A stretch of 57,723 nucleotides of DNA from Candidatus Gottesmanbacteria bacterium (GCA_023245415.1 JAHFKJ010000007.1:1-57723); one strand, 5' to 3'; numbered from the stretch's first letter, positions 24,046 to 33,336 are shown. Translations and numbers: made by a program. Notes: generated by a model not told the origin, from the letters alone.

Positions 24046-25512
24046 ATTTCGCAAAGGCTGAGTGCGGGGTTTATTGAGTTTATCCAATTGTCGAGTAGTT
24101 TTGTTTCTATTCTCTTCCAGGAGTTTCTTAATCTCAGTAATTAAATTCAATGCATCTTTGGGAGCTTCAATTTTAACAGTTTTACCTCGACTGACTTCCG
24201 TTTGGGAAAAGTGTAGCTCGAGTTTTTCAATCTTTGGTGCAGAAAACCCAAGCTCAACCTGAAGCTTCGGCAAATCGGCCTGGACGGTAAATTCAGATTT
24301 CAGCAGTGAGTTATCTACAGGACTTATATATAATTTCAGATCACTCACATTAAACAAATCGAATGCCTTCTCGAGATTTTTGTTAAACAGCGTTTTATTT
24401 TCTGGCGCAGTCAGCTGTTTCTCCAGATTTTCAAACATCGTATCTACTTGTTCTGCACAGTCTGGAGGTTGAATACTGACCGGTGTCACCGCTTCACAGT
24501 AATTAACCAAATCAGTCCGGTATTTCTTAAGTAACACAATATATCCTTGAACTATTTCCGGTATGGCTTGCACCATTTGTGCCTTACTAAGTTCTACCCC
24601 AAAAACCAGGCTTTCCTGACCGGCAATTTTTTGCCGGGCCAGCTGATCAATTTTGGCATTCCTAAAAAGATTGCCAACTGCATTCTGTTCGAACGTTAAT
24701 GCATCCGGGTAGAACTTATCTTCGAACTCTTTCAGTATTTTCTGGGCTTTTTGTGGATCTAAAGCTGCAGGTTGTCCTGGTTGTCCTTTTATTTGAGTAT
24801 ATGAAGTTATAAACGATTGATACTCAAGTAGATTTACCGATAAATATCGATTCAAATATTGGTTCATTAAAGCTGTACTGCTCTGATCACCTGAAGCTGC
24901 CATGACCGATTCCCAGGTTTGCTTCATTTTGTCTGAAAGTTCGAGCTTTCCATAAAAGTCTTGTCTATTGGGGATAATTAAATCTAACTTGAGACCATCC
25001 TTACCGGTATCGAATGTAAAAACTCCTGATGAGAATTGTCCGTTGATACTACTGTGACTGGTCATTCCTACTCCATCGGCTGCCCGGGACATAGTTGTCG
25101 TAGCGTTTAACTCTCCTGAAAAAGCCGGTATATCTCGCGTTTGTGCGGCTTTTATTTCGAACTTTAAAGTTTCTTCATTCTCCTGTCCGCCAATTCTTTT
25201 AAGGTGGTCTGGATTTAAATCATCAGTTATGGCATCTGCAACCAACTGCGCATTTGACTTGCGGAATTTCTCTAACAACTTGATCTTCTCTGCTGGAATA
25301 AGCGCTGACAACTTGGACCACGGCTTATTTTTACCTATTCCCTCAGCAGCTAAAACAACGACTGTCCCCGTCACACAGGCGAGAATTATCAATACGGCAG
25401 CCACGCTCATTACTAATTGCTTCTGGGACTTAAGTTTTTGGGGTTGGCGCAGAACTTTCCCGGGAGAATCAATTTTCTCATCGACCTCTTTGGTTTCTTT
25501 GGTTAAGGACAT
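24040..25512 (-). CDS. hypothetical membrane-anchored protein
   Basis: 490 aa. A charged N-terminal tail (1-32) precedes one membrane helix (about 33-56). The large C-terminal part is probably extracytoplasmic, with long amphipathic strands (FSGELNATTTMSRAADGVGM, LPKLQVELGFSAPKIEKLEL) reminiscent of lipoprotein-like beta sheets. Its layout resembles the protein at 42165-43766, but no shared motif is evident. A TATAAT box lies 8 nt before the ATG (minus strand 25526-25521). Function unknown. Confidence 0.75.
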   Translation of the reverse strand: MSLTKETKEVDEKIDSPGKVLRQPQKLKSQKQLVMSVAAVLIILACVTGTVVVLAAEGIGKNKPWSKLSALIPAEKIKLLEKFRKSNAQLVADAITDDLNPDHLKRIGGQENEETLKFEIKAAQTRDIPAFSGELNATTTMSRAADGVGMTSHSSINGQFSSGVFTFDTGKDGLKLDLIIPNRQDFYGKLELSDKMKQTWESVMAASGDQSSTALMNQYLNRYLSVNLLEYQSFITSYTQIKGQPGQPAALDPQKAQKILKEFEDKFYPDALTFEQNAVGNLFRNAKIDQLARQKIAGQESLVFGVELSKAQMVQAIPEIVQGYIVLLKKYRTDLVNYCEAVTPVSIQPPDCAEQVDTMFENLEKQLTAPENKTLFNKNLEKAFDLFNVSDLKLYISPVDNSLLKSEFTVQADLPKLQVELGFSAPKIEKLELHFSQTEVSRGKTVKIEAPKDALNLITEIKKLLEENRNKTTRQLDKLNKPRTQPLRNL

Positions 25513-25565
25513 ATGTTGAAATTATAACACAAAATTTGGTATTTTCCAAAACTAACACCCGTAAT

Positions 25566-25991
25566 CTAACTTTTAACGATCTTCACAAACTCTTCTGCCA
25601 GGACAAATCCGTTCTTGGTATAGCCCTTATCGAAAGATAATATACATTCAACTAGGTTTTTCCTAGCCGCTATCATATTATAGCAATCAAACAATGATTC
25701 TTCTTTGGATTTTTGGCTAAGATATAAACCAATAGCATCTTGTGTTAGCTCTGTCGTCATTTCTAAATGAATAACGTTTGAGTGTATCAGTTCATTCGTA
25801 GCGTTCTGTGTTTGCATTCTTCCCATTTTAATCGTTGCTAGTGTGACAAATTCACCTAAAGTTGTCGGTAAAAGCGCTGTGTCAATATTTTCTTCCGCCA
25901 AAGAATTTATAAGTCGTTTCGATCGCCTATGTAAGGCATCATTTTTATCAAATAAACCCACGAGAGCATCTGTGTCAACGATACTGATCAT
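25566..25991 (-). CDS. PIN-domain protein, VapC-type toxin
   Basis: 141 aa. PIN-fold acidic residues are present: VDTDALVGLFD at the N-terminus, TTLGEFVTLA in the middle, ESLFDCYNMIAARK and LSFDKGY near the end. Such toxins cut RNA. It overlaps the upstream antitoxin gene by 17 nt. All key residues are intact, unlike in the broken PIN gene at 15917. Confidence 0.85.
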   Translation of the reverse strand: MISIVDTDALVGLFDKNDALHRRSKRLINSLAEENIDTALLPTTLGEFVTLATIKMGRMQTQNATNELIHSNVIHLEMTTELTQDAIGLYLSQKSKEESLFDCYNMIAARKNLVECILSFDKGYTKNGFVLAEEFVKIVKS

Positions 25992-26280
25992 GAATACGTT
26001 TTAGGTCTTTTTCTAATATTTCCGCTAAGTATTTATCGTGATTTTGGGCTAAATCTCGCGGCGCATCTTGACCCCAATTTTCCCGCTCTGCTCTCTCTGC
26101 TATTTTTAGCAAACTCCAAGCGCCGCCTTTGCCGCGGCGGGACTTTTGTTTTTGCTTTAAACCCAAAACAACTGCGTCGCGAAGAACCTGTGTAATCGTC
26201 TTTTTGGAGGCTTTCGCAAGTAGTTGCAGTTCAATATACATCTCCTGGGGCAGATAAAATTTGCGCTGTACCATAGTCAT
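25975..26280 (-). CDS. antitoxin-like ribbon-helix-helix protein
   Basis: 101 aa. RKFYLPQEMYIELQLLAKAS then KKTITQVLRDAV is a ribbon-helix-helix DNA-binding start, and the charged tail would bind the toxin. Met3 (26274) is an alternative start. It directly precedes and overlaps the PIN gene. Confidence 0.75.
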   Translation of the reverse strand: MTMVQRKFYLPQEMYIELQLLAKASKKTITQVLRDAVVLGLKQKQKSRRGKGGAWSLLKIAERAERENWGQDAPRDLAQNHDKYLAEILEKDLKRIHDQYR

Positions 26281-26349
26281 ATGGTAGTATTATGCGCTTT
26301 TTTAGCCTCCTTGTTAAGGCACAAGTCACAAGGCATATTGTGCTTCAAG

Positions 26350-27009
26350 TTATAAATACATCACCACTGCCAGATTCCAGAAGACATGGATGAGAACGGG
26401 AACGGTAAGAGTTTTCGTTTCGTTAAAAATCATCGTATTGGCTATCGACATCACGATGTTCGTTGCGACGAATACAATCAGCGTCATTCCTGACAATCTT
26501 GTGATGACAAAAACAGTCGGCACCAGCAGCATAAAATACATGAGGGCTGATACTAGCATGGCTTTCAGTTCACTTTGATAGGCAGTTCTTAGCCTGGTGT
26601 AGAAAAACCCCCGAATCAAAAGTTCTTCGGCAAATGAGGCAACCAACGCTGTTATTATAATCGCAAGTGTGCCAATAGGTCCAACTGAAACCAGCGGAAT
26701 AAGAGAAATTCTGCCATACTTAACTGAATTAGACAAAATACCTTCTACAGCAAAAAGCAGTCCAAAACTTAGTCCAATTCCCAGGTCACGTTTAAATTTT
26801 GCCCCTGATAAACCAATTGAAGAAAGTGGCAGACGTTCAATTGCTACAACATAATAAAAAATAGGCGCCGCAAATACGAGAGGTTTGATTACTAAATCGC
26901 TCATCCAGTCGGGCAATTGCGAAAAAGCCCGATAGAACGCCCAAATTATCATGATAGTCCCCCACATGGTAAATGAACGTTCGACTAGTTTTGTGTTTTT
27001 TAATTCCAC
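26350..27009 (-). CDS. CPBP-family intramembrane metalloprotease-like protein
   Basis: 219 aa with about seven hydrophobic helices. The first CPBP motif EExxxR is present as AEELLIRGFFYTRL and the last as HVFWN. The middle motif normally reads FxxxH, but here it is SALMYFMLLV, with no His, so activity is doubtful. GTG start at 27009. Substrates of such proteins in bacteria are mostly unknown. Confidence 0.8.
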   Translation of the reverse strand: MELKNTKLVERSFTMWGTIMIIWAFYRAFSQLPDWMSDLVIKPLVFAAPIFYYVVAIERLPLSSIGLSGAKFKRDLGIGLSFGLLFAVEGILSNSVKYGRISLIPLVSVGPIGTLAIIITALVASFAEELLIRGFFYTRLRTAYQSELKAMLVSALMYFMLLVPTVFVITRLSGMTLIVFVATNIVMSIANTMIFNETKTLTVPVLIHVFWNLAVVMYL

Positions 27010-27054
27010 GCCAATAGTGTATAAAATAACGCTTATACAATCAATGATTTGACG

Positions 27055-27345
27055 TCAACTCTCCAGTGCATCTTCCGGATTTTCGCAAATTTCAGCCCGT
27101 TTCACCCAAAACCAGATTCCCAAAGCCAAAAATACTAGACTAAATCCCATAAATATCAGAATAAATTTAGGATCTTCAAGAAATAAAAAAGGTACAAACA
27201 AAAACGCTACGGACATGATGGATAGAGTTACAACGATCAGCTGACAGATAGTCAGTTGAGCCTCCATTTTGTCAATTTCAGATTGAAGATTGTCACGAAA
27301 ACCTAAGCTTTTGAGTTCATGACGAATTTTTTGGACTAAACTCAT
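27055..27345 (-). CDS. small two-helix membrane protein
   Basis: 96 aa. A charged helical N-terminus (1-28) precedes two hydrophobic helices (about 33-55 and 60-82) separated by a short loop, then an acidic tail. Its start overlaps the stop of the gene before it (ATGA, 27342-27345), so they are probably one operon. No family recognised. Confidence 0.65.
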   Translation of the reverse strand: MSLVQKIRHELKSLGFRDNLQSEIDKMEAQLTICQLIVVTLSIMSVAFLFVPFLFLEDPKFILIFMGFSLVFLALGIWFWVKRAEICENPEDALES

Positions 27346-27782
27346 GTTATGATGAAAAGTAATGTTTCAAATAAAAATATAATGTACAAAATGATAAGAT
27401 ATGATCGCGGCTGAATGCGATCCGTAATTCCACTAAACCATTTTTCCAGAGACTTCTGCCGTTTATATTCATCCTGCTGTAAATAAATATACCGCAGATT
27501 TAATAAAAGTACGACGCTTTTACCTATGTATAGTCGGCTCGAAGTTAAGACAAATATCGTCAGGAGAGTCACCAATCCTTGCGCTATCACGGTCCGAAAC
27601 GGTGACTTTGGTAAATTTAAAAGCGCTTCAATTATTTCCAAAAGGTGCAGGCCAATGACTGCACCTACGATAAAGGCCCCGATATCAAATGCAAAATTAA
27701 AACGCCAATGCAGCAATATGGTAAGTATTGTGTAAATTATTGCCCACCCATAAACTTTCGTTTCCAGAATAAAACGCTTCAT
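27342..27782 (-). CDS. hypothetical four-helix membrane protein
   Basis: 146 aa with hydrophobic helices at about 10-28, 32-52, 65-90 and 128-145, and a basic loop (QQDEYKRQKSLEKWFSG). No family recognised. Translationally coupled to the next gene. Confidence 0.65.
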   Translation of the reverse strand: MKRFILETKVYGWAIIYTILTILLHWRFNFAFDIGAFIVGAVIGLHLLEIIEALLNLPKSPFRTVIAQGLVTLLTIFVLTSSRLYIGKSVVLLLNLRYIYLQQDEYKRQKSLEKWFSGITDRIQPRSYLIILYIIFLFETLLFIIT

Positions 27783-27826
27783 ATGATGATATTAACATGG
27801 GCACTTTGATTTGTTAATGAGAGTAA

Positions 27827-28099
27827 TTACCTTATTATTTCAAACGCGAGAAATTCTTGCGGTTTTTCCTGCCAGGTAGATTGAATATTTTCAATCCCTG
27901 CTATATCTGGTCCTTTACGACATAACTTAAACATCTTTTTCAGTGATTCTTCACTTCCTTCTGCAACTAATTCAACCGTACCATCTTTCCGATTTTTCAC
28001 CCAGCCGGTAAGCTGCATACTTTGAGCCATTCGTTGAACCCATGCTCTAAATCCCACTCCCTGGACATCACCGAAGATTATAAGATGTATGCGAGTCAT
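27827..28099 (-). CDS. acyP: acylphosphatase
   Basis: 90 aa, the normal length. GDVQGVGFRAWVQ holds the phosphate-binding loop and the catalytic Arg, and GWVKNRKDGTVE holds the catalytic Asn. It hydrolyses carboxyl-phosphate bonds such as acetyl phosphate. Cytoplasmic. Confidence 0.93.
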   Translation of the reverse strand: MTRIHLIIFGDVQGVGFRAWVQRMAQSMQLTGWVKNRKDGTVELVAEGSEESLKKMFKLCRKGPDIAGIENIQSTWQEKPQEFLAFEIIR

Positions 28100-28190
28100 A
28101 TGTGGAAGATATTAAGATATTGGAATACTAGGATACATAGAGAAAAAAACTTCTTAATATCTTAATATCATTGTATCTAAGTATCTATAA
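28100..28190. repeat. AT-rich GATATTAAGATATT palindromic repeat (intergenic copy)
   Basis: Left arm AAGATATTAAGATATTGG..GGATAC and right arm CTTAATATCTTAATATCATT..GTATC form an imperfect inverted repeat. Related copies are at 28467-28592, 35270-35312 and, inside a gene, at 53765-53858. Confidence 0.6.
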
Positions 28191-28463
28191 TTACTCCTCC
28201 CCTTTGCGCAGTCTTGCCATTTTCCACATAAAGATTTTGGCTTTTGACCTGGCATTGCTGTCTTTGGCAAAATTTAACGCTCTTTCCAAAATTGCTCTGG
28301 GCACACTTTTGGCAAACCTGATGTAAATGGCCTTATGTTGATAATCACCCAGCTCTTCTGATAAATAAATCCCGTAGGATTGAAATTCCCGGGAAATATA
28401 CTTGTCTTCTAGGGGATTGAAATTTACGAGAATATCGGAAATGGATTGGGGTTTGGTTAACAT
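28191..28463 (-). CDS. hypothetical small protein
   Basis: 90 aa, soluble, basic C-terminus (ARSKAKIFMWKMARLRKGEE). No family recognised. It lies between two copies of the AT-rich palindromic repeat, so its expression may be independent of its neighbours. Confidence 0.55.
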   Translation of the reverse strand: MLTKPQSISDILVNFNPLEDKYISREFQSYGIYLSEELGDYQHKAIYIRFAKSVPRAILERALNFAKDSNARSKAKIFMWKMARLRKGEE

Positions 28464-28466
28464 AAT

Positions 28467-28592
28467 GAAGATATTAGGATATTTGAGATACTGAGATAGT
28501 AAGATATTGAGATATTAGGATATTAAGAAAATAAGAATAACAATTTTTCCTTATCACTACTTAGTATCTGAGTATCTTTGTATCTTTATATC
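28467..28592. repeat. AT-rich palindromic repeat (intergenic copy 2)
   Basis: GATATTAGGATATT and GAGATATTAGGATATTAAG on the left face TATCTGAGTATCTTTGTATC then TTTATATCTTTAA on the right. Same family as 28100-28190. Confidence 0.6.
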
Positions 28593-28593
28593 T

Positions 28594-29187
28594 TTAATTG
28601 TATTGGTTCATCGCCTTGTCTATGCCTTTTTTTAAGCTTAATTCCAGGGCCTTGGCTGCATGCTTGATCAGCGTCCGGACTGTTCCAGCTTCATTGTCAT
28701 GAAAAGTTGAAACGACATACTTTTCGATACCCTGATGTACCATATTTTGATTCATTGTCTTCTTCTCTTCCACTTTACCCCGACCTACCCCTAATCTAAA
28801 TCTCATAAATCCATCCTCAGCGTTAAATTCTCTCATGATCGATTCCACACCATGATGTCCGGCAGATCCACCTCCCCGGCGTATCCGGATTTTGCCTAGG
28901 GGTAAGTCGATATCGTCATGAATTACCCAAATATCCTCGATATGAATTTTATAAAGATCAGCCAGACGCCTGACTGCAACGCCGGATGCATTCATAAATG
29001 TCAAAGGTTTGACGCAGACAATTTCCGGTGTTTTAAAAACTGCCGCTTTAAAATCCTTTTGTTCGATCCACGTCTTATCTACACTTACCAAATCTCTGAC
29101 CATTTGATCTATTACCATAAATCCGATATTATGCCGAGTTGATGCGTACTTTTCCCCTGGATTACCTAAGCCTGCAATAAGATGCAT
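28594..29187 (-). CDS. pth: peptidyl-tRNA hydrolase
   Basis: 197 aa from the ATG at 29187, which gives the family start MHLIAGLGNPGEKYASTRHN with catalytic His19; an ATG 24 codons upstream is in frame but would add an unrelated peptide. DDIDLPLGKIRIRRGGGSAG and HHGVESI follow as expected. It releases peptides from tRNA, recycling dropped-off peptidyl-tRNAs. Confidence 0.93.
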   Translation of the reverse strand: MHLIAGLGNPGEKYASTRHNIGFMVIDQMVRDLVSVDKTWIEQKDFKAAVFKTPEIVCVKPLTFMNASGVAVRRLADLYKIHIEDIWVIHDDIDLPLGKIRIRRGGGSAGHHGVESIMREFNAEDGFMRFRLGVGRGKVEEKKTMNQNMVHQGIEKYVVSTFHDNEAGTVRTLIKHAAKALELSLKKGIDKAMNQYN

Positions 29188-29188
29188 A

Positions 29189-29527
29189 TTATTTCCCCAA
29201 CTTTTCCAATTGTTTTTCGGCCATATCTCCAACATAGGGAAGCTTAAACATTTCACCATTGTATGCTTTCCACATCATGACTATCCATAAAATAAAACTG
29301 GCCAGGGATAAAAAGAAACTCACAATCCAGCCTAAAATTGGTATTAACACCAGACCTATGTGTACTATAAATAAGCCTCCGGACAGGATCGTTGATTGCA
29401 TTGCGTGGAATCTCACATACTTACTTTCTTTTTCAACCACTAAAAGTATAATACCGGTAATAAATCCCAGTAAATAAGCTAAAGCGCCTTTTAAATTTTC
29501 GTCATTTTTGGTTTTTTCATCCGCCAT
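29189..29527 (-). CDS. DUF4870-type membrane protein
   Basis: 112 aa with three hydrophobic helices. ALAYLLGFITGIILLVVEK then VRFHAMQS is the recognisable DUF4870 (Tic20-like) signature. Function unknown. It ends 1 nt before the start of pth, so probably the same operon. Confidence 0.85.
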   Translation of the reverse strand: MADEKTKNDENLKGALAYLLGFITGIILLVVEKESKYVRFHAMQSTILSGGLFIVHIGLVLIPILGWIVSFFLSLASFILWIVMMWKAYNGEMFKLPYVGDMAEKQLEKLGK

Positions 29528-29654
29528 AACAAATCACCTCCTTTGCCCGCCGTAGCTTAATGCGAAGGCGGGTTACATATAAAAATCCAGATTCAACCGG
29601 GATAAGTTTAGACGAGTAGTACTATTACTATCTTAGTTTCTCACGAATTTGATT

Positions 29655-30344
29655 TCAAGCACTAAAAAAATCAGTAGTCTGATGATTGTGTTGATTCTTC
29701 TCTGTAAATCCTTTGAGGAAATATTCTTCTTTTGGCTGATCTTTTTTATATTTTATGATCCATTGGGCATCTTTTGCTTGAGATTTATGAGATAGCATTG
29801 CATTTACTTTAGTCTTCCATACATGGTGAATATCAATCACGACATCCATATCCGATTTCCGGTACCCAGGAGGAAAGTAAATAAAATAGTTGAGTTCCAA
29901 ATCTGTGGTCTCTTTCAACTCACACATATAAAACAGTGTCACCTGATCCTTGATTTTTTGACACACAAACGTCGTCACCATCGCCACCATTATGTGATCA
30001 ATATGCCCCGAAACGCCAAGCCGGTCAAAAGTAAGAACTACCTGGGGTTTAAAGTTTATAATTTTCTGTGTTATTTTTTCCGCCATTTTATGATAGAGAC
30101 TGTTTGAGAGCATGCCGTCGATAAATCCCATAAATTCCACTCGTTCGACGCCGATTATCTTTGATGCGTTCATAAGTTCCTGCTCGCGGATTTTCCCTAA
30201 ATCACTGCCACCCCGTCCATTTTCTCCGCGTGTGGCACACAGCACATGTATCTCGACTCCTTCCTGGGCATACTTTGCCAGCGTTCCCCCGATGCCAAAC
30301 GATTCATCATCAGGATGAGCTATAACTGCGAGTATTTTTTTCAT
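29655..30344 (-). CDS. PIG-L/LmbE-family deacetylase
   Basis: 229 aa. The zinc site motif AHPDDESFGIGG (residues 9-20) and the distal HIDH motif (SGHIDHIMV) are both present, and ATRGENGR is the substrate loop. Such enzymes remove N-acetyl from sugars, for example GlcNAc-linked lipids or bacillithiol precursors. Its start overlaps the stop of the endonuclease Q gene by 4 nt. Which sugar is used cannot be told. Confidence 0.9.
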   Translation of the reverse strand: MKKILAVIAHPDDESFGIGGTLAKYAQEGVEIHVLCATRGENGRGGSDLGKIREQELMNASKIIGVERVEFMGFIDGMLSNSLYHKMAEKITQKIINFKPQVVLTFDRLGVSGHIDHIMVAMVTTFVCQKIKDQVTLFYMCELKETTDLELNYFIYFPPGYRKSDMDVVIDIHHVWKTKVNAMLSHKSQAKDAQWIIKYKKDQPKEEYFLKGFTEKNQHNHQTTDFFSA

Positions 30345-31750
30345 AACAAACTCAACTGTTCTTTTTGGTCTTCCGCTTGCTTAACATCAATTTCATCCGG
30401 CCAGATTTTCACCGTTCCAAAGACGCCGTCATAACCGGGATTGATCGAAATATCTCCGCGTCTTACTCTGGCAATACCTTCGGCGATTCTTTCTGATGAA
30501 CGGCGGGCGATCTCTGCTGTTTCAGTTTTAAATAATACATTAAATTCCCCGCTAAATACGGCTACAAGTGAGTCATATTGTTCCTGGACTTTTTTACTAA
30601 AGCTTTGCACTTCAAAAACTTCGGCAATAATTTCTTGAAGCGGCACCATCATGATATAAGGCGCGCGTCGCGGAAATGTCTGGGAATAAATCGCGGACAG
30701 TGGAAAATCACCCAATTTTTTCTTATACAACTTCAAGTCTGCTTCGCTCCGACCGGCTAAATCCTCCACTCGGTGCAAGACGCCGATCGTCATAGGCTTA
30801 CCGCAAACAGGACAAATGGTACCTTTAAGTTTCGTTTCTAAAGGGGGCAGACGTACGTTGCAGTTGCGATGACCGTCAAAGTGATATTTACCTTCTTCCG
30901 GATAAAATTCCAGCGTTGCCCCAATATACGGTTTAGTTTTATCGCGTTCATAATTTTTGAGAGCTGTACTGATTGAGGCAAATGAAAATTCATTTTCTGG
31001 AGTGGCAAAAATGGTGGCTTCACGCATCAGTTTTGGCCCACTATGAGAATCCGAGCAGGAAATAATCGTCCGCTGATCCAATTCTTTTATGCGCCAGTTC
31101 ATTGCCGGGTCACTGGACAATCCCGTTTCCACCGTATATATGCGATTTGCATATTCACCAAAACACTCAGTTAAACTGTCATAACCTGACATACTCCCAA
31201 ACAAACTAAACCACGGTGTCCAACAATGCGCAGGTATAACTAATACTTCTTCGGATACACTCCAGACTACTTCACAAATCTGCTGACTTGATAAGCCTAA
31301 AATGGGCCGGCCATCCGAGGATAAGTTGCATCCCCGTTTAGTCAATTCTGCGTTAATTTTATCAACTACAGCAAATGATGGCGCGAACAGCAAAATGTGA
31401 TTTCTGCGCACCTTTCCATTATGGGAATAAATGCACGACACCTCACCGGATAATAAAAATAACGGATCACGTACTCCATCACTGTGAACTTGTTTCAAAG
31501 TCCCTACCGAGTTTTCAGAAGTCTTTATTAACTGTTCTTTAATTTCTTTTTTAAGTTTAAGCAAGCCGTTTCCGAGTTCCTCAAGATGGGCTTTTAATTC
31601 GCGGATCCACATGGGATGAGTCCAGTCTCCGGTAGCAAGTAGTCCAATACCTTTCTTCAAATTCCATTCATACATTTTGGGGATGATCATGTTCTGCGAC
31701 ACTGCCCGGCTATATTTAGAATGGAGCTGGAGATCAGCGATAATCTGCAT
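30341..31750 (-). CDS. endonuclease Q-like (PHP domain) DNA repair nuclease
   Basis: 469 aa. PHP metal motifs: IADLQLHSKYSRA at the N-terminus, GLLATGDWTHP, LLSGEVSCIY, PAHCWTPWF and SCSDSHSG. A zinc finger CPVCGKP lies at about residue 318. This order matches endonuclease Q, which cuts 5' of deaminated bases or abasic sites and is known mainly from Thermococcales and a few bacteria. It may act with the ATP-dependent ligase, PolA-type exonuclease and Fpg found in this window (inference). Confidence 0.82.
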   Translation of the reverse strand: MQIIADLQLHSKYSRAVSQNMIIPKMYEWNLKKGIGLLATGDWTHPMWIRELKAHLEELGNGLLKLKKEIKEQLIKTSENSVGTLKQVHSDGVRDPLFLLSGEVSCIYSHNGKVRRNHILLFAPSFAVVDKINAELTKRGCNLSSDGRPILGLSSQQICEVVWSVSEEVLVIPAHCWTPWFSLFGSMSGYDSLTECFGEYANRIYTVETGLSSDPAMNWRIKELDQRTIISCSDSHSGPKLMREATIFATPENEFSFASISTALKNYERDKTKPYIGATLEFYPEEGKYHFDGHRNCNVRLPPLETKLKGTICPVCGKPMTIGVLHRVEDLAGRSEADLKLYKKKLGDFPLSAIYSQTFPRRAPYIMMVPLQEIIAEVFEVQSFSKKVQEQYDSLVAVFSGEFNVLFKTETAEIARRSSERIAEGIARVRRGDISINPGYDGVFGTVKIWPDEIDVKQAEDQKEQLSLL

Positions 31751-31755
31751 TATGG

Positions 31756-32580
31756 TTATTCTGTAATACTTTTAATGAGTTCTAGAAAGTATTTTTCGGC
31801 TTTTTCAAATCCTGTTTCCTTTTTGAATTGTTTTGATTTTTTATACCAACCTCCACCCATCGGATAATAAAATAAATTTTGTTTAATATGGCCTTTGGTG
31901 ATCATATGTAATGCGGCTTTGGCGTTTTTTTGCAGAACATTCAATCTACCTTCTTCACGATATCGACGTAAAGAATATATTAGTCTGGGATACTTATAAA
32001 TTTCAAGTGTATAACCTAGATTGTAAAGACGGTCTGATAATTCACAATCCTCTCCATGTATAATTTCTTCAAGAAAACCAGTATTTGTTATAAACGTTTG
32101 GCGTTTTATAATGAAATTAAACCCATATAGACATGGTTTTTCAAGTAATTTGCCTATATCAAGTGCCAGGCTGGAAACGCGTGCAATCATTCGATCGTAA
32201 ATATTGTGGCTATCTGCCCGCAGATATGTAGTTGCCATATCCGGCAGGTTATTGCTGAGCAGATAGCGAACATTCTGTAAGAATCTTTTGGGTAATTGTA
32301 CATCAGCGTCAAAAAATACCAGATATTTGCCTTTTGCTAGTTTTGCACCTAAATTTCGTTGAAAACTGACATTAGATTTTGGGGAAATTTCGATATGTAA
32401 AGGTAAGCTGTTTTTAAATTTTTCGGCTAATTCCCGAGTCTTATCGGTACTCCTTCCATCGACAACTATAACCTCAAACGCTCTCTCTTTCTGCTCTGAT
32501 AAATCTTCAAGGAGTCTGGGCAAGTAATCCTCTTCGTTAAAAGTTGGGATCACGACAGAGAAATATAGTGTTTTTATCAT
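31756..32580 (-). CDS. family 2 glycosyltransferase
   Basis: 274 aa. GT-A fold start VVIPTFNEEDYLPRLLEDL, DGRSTDKT, metal-binding FFDADVQLP (DxD) and GEDCELSDRL (acidic base). It ends in a basic region without membrane helices. Its start shares one promoter region with a second GT2 gene on the other strand. Confidence 0.9.
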   Translation of the reverse strand: MIKTLYFSVVIPTFNEEDYLPRLLEDLSEQKERAFEVIVVDGRSTDKTRELAEKFKNSLPLHIEISPKSNVSFQRNLGAKLAKGKYLVFFDADVQLPKRFLQNVRYLLSNNLPDMATTYLRADSHNIYDRMIARVSSLALDIGKLLEKPCLYGFNFIIKRQTFITNTGFLEEIIHGEDCELSDRLYNLGYTLEIYKYPRLIYSLRRYREEGRLNVLQKNAKAALHMITKGHIKQNLFYYPMGGGWYKKSKQFKKETGFEKAEKYFLELIKSITE

Positions 32581-32585
32581 GCTCG

Positions 32586-32593
32586 GTTATAAT
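32586..32593. promoter_or_regulatory. overlapping divergent -10 boxes
   Basis: GTTATAAT. On the plus strand TATAAT (32588-32593) lies 8 nt before the ATG at 32602. On the minus strand TATAAC (32591-32586) lies 5 nt before the ATG at 32580. One symmetrical TTATAA core thus serves both genes. Confidence 0.55.
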
Positions 32594-32601
32594 TGTATCA
32601 A

Positions 32602-33336
32602 ATGAAAAGAAATGTCGCTATTTCAATAGTCGTACCAGCCTACAATGAAGAAAAACTGATTGACCGCTGTCTGACGTCTTTATTAAGTCAGGACTTTAAT
32701 CTTCCTTATGAAATTATCGTCGTCGACAATAATTCAACAGATCAAACATCAGCGATTGCGCAAAAATATAACGTTAGGATCATACAAGAATCTCGACAGG
32801 GAGTCGTATTCGCCCGCCAAAAAGGCTTAACTTGCGCCGTGGGCAAAATAGTGGCAAGCGTCGATTGCGACGCTACGTATCCCAACAGCTGGCTGGCAAT
32901 TCTTTACGAGTCATTTTACGATTCACACACGGTCGCAGTTGCCGGAACGCCAACTATGGAAGCAAATCCTTACTGGGCCTATTTTTGGTACAAAAGCTGC
33001 TTTTATGTAATTAAATCCGTCTACGGATTAACGGGATATTTAGTCTATGTCGGAGCCTATAACTTTGCCTTTCGCAGGCAAACTTTTTTAGATTTGGGTG
33101 GTTACCGGACTTATCTTGATGCCGGCGGGGATGAACTGGATCCGTTATCGAGATTAAGGATTTGTGGAAAAGTGATGTTTAACCCAAAACTTAAAATGAA
33201 AATAAGTGCGCGTAGATATCGGCAGGGATTTTTTAAATCCATGCTAATCGACGGTATATATTATTATTATGTGAGTTACCTGCTGGCCAAAATCTTCAAA
33301 CACACTTCTATCAGAAACCATCCAATTCGTGAATAA
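32602..33336 (+). CDS. family 2 glycosyltransferase
   Basis: 244 aa from the ATG at 32602 (8 nt after a TATAAT box); a TTG at 32593 is unlikely because it overlaps the box. ISIVVPAYNEEKLIDRCLTS, VVDNNSTDQT, SVDCDATYP (DxD) and GGDELDPLSRL are the GT-A motifs. No membrane helix at the C-terminus. Divergent from another GT2 gene. Confidence 0.9.
   Translation: MKRNVAISIVVPAYNEEKLIDRCLTSLLSQDFNLPYEIIVVDNNSTDQTSAIAQKYNVRIIQESRQGVVFARQKGLTCAVGKIVASVDCDATYPNSWLAILYESFYDSHTVAVAGTPTMEANPYWAYFWYKSCFYVIKSVYGLTGYLVYVGAYNFAFRRQTFLDLGGYRTYLDAGGDELDPLSRLRICGKVMFNPKLKMKISARRYRQGFFKSMLIDGIYYYYVSYLLAKIFKHTSIRNHPIRE

Noticed and set aside
29188-29259. Upstream extension of pth (24 extra codons)
   Set aside because: The family starts at MHLIAGLGNPG, and the extension overlaps the DUF4870 gene.
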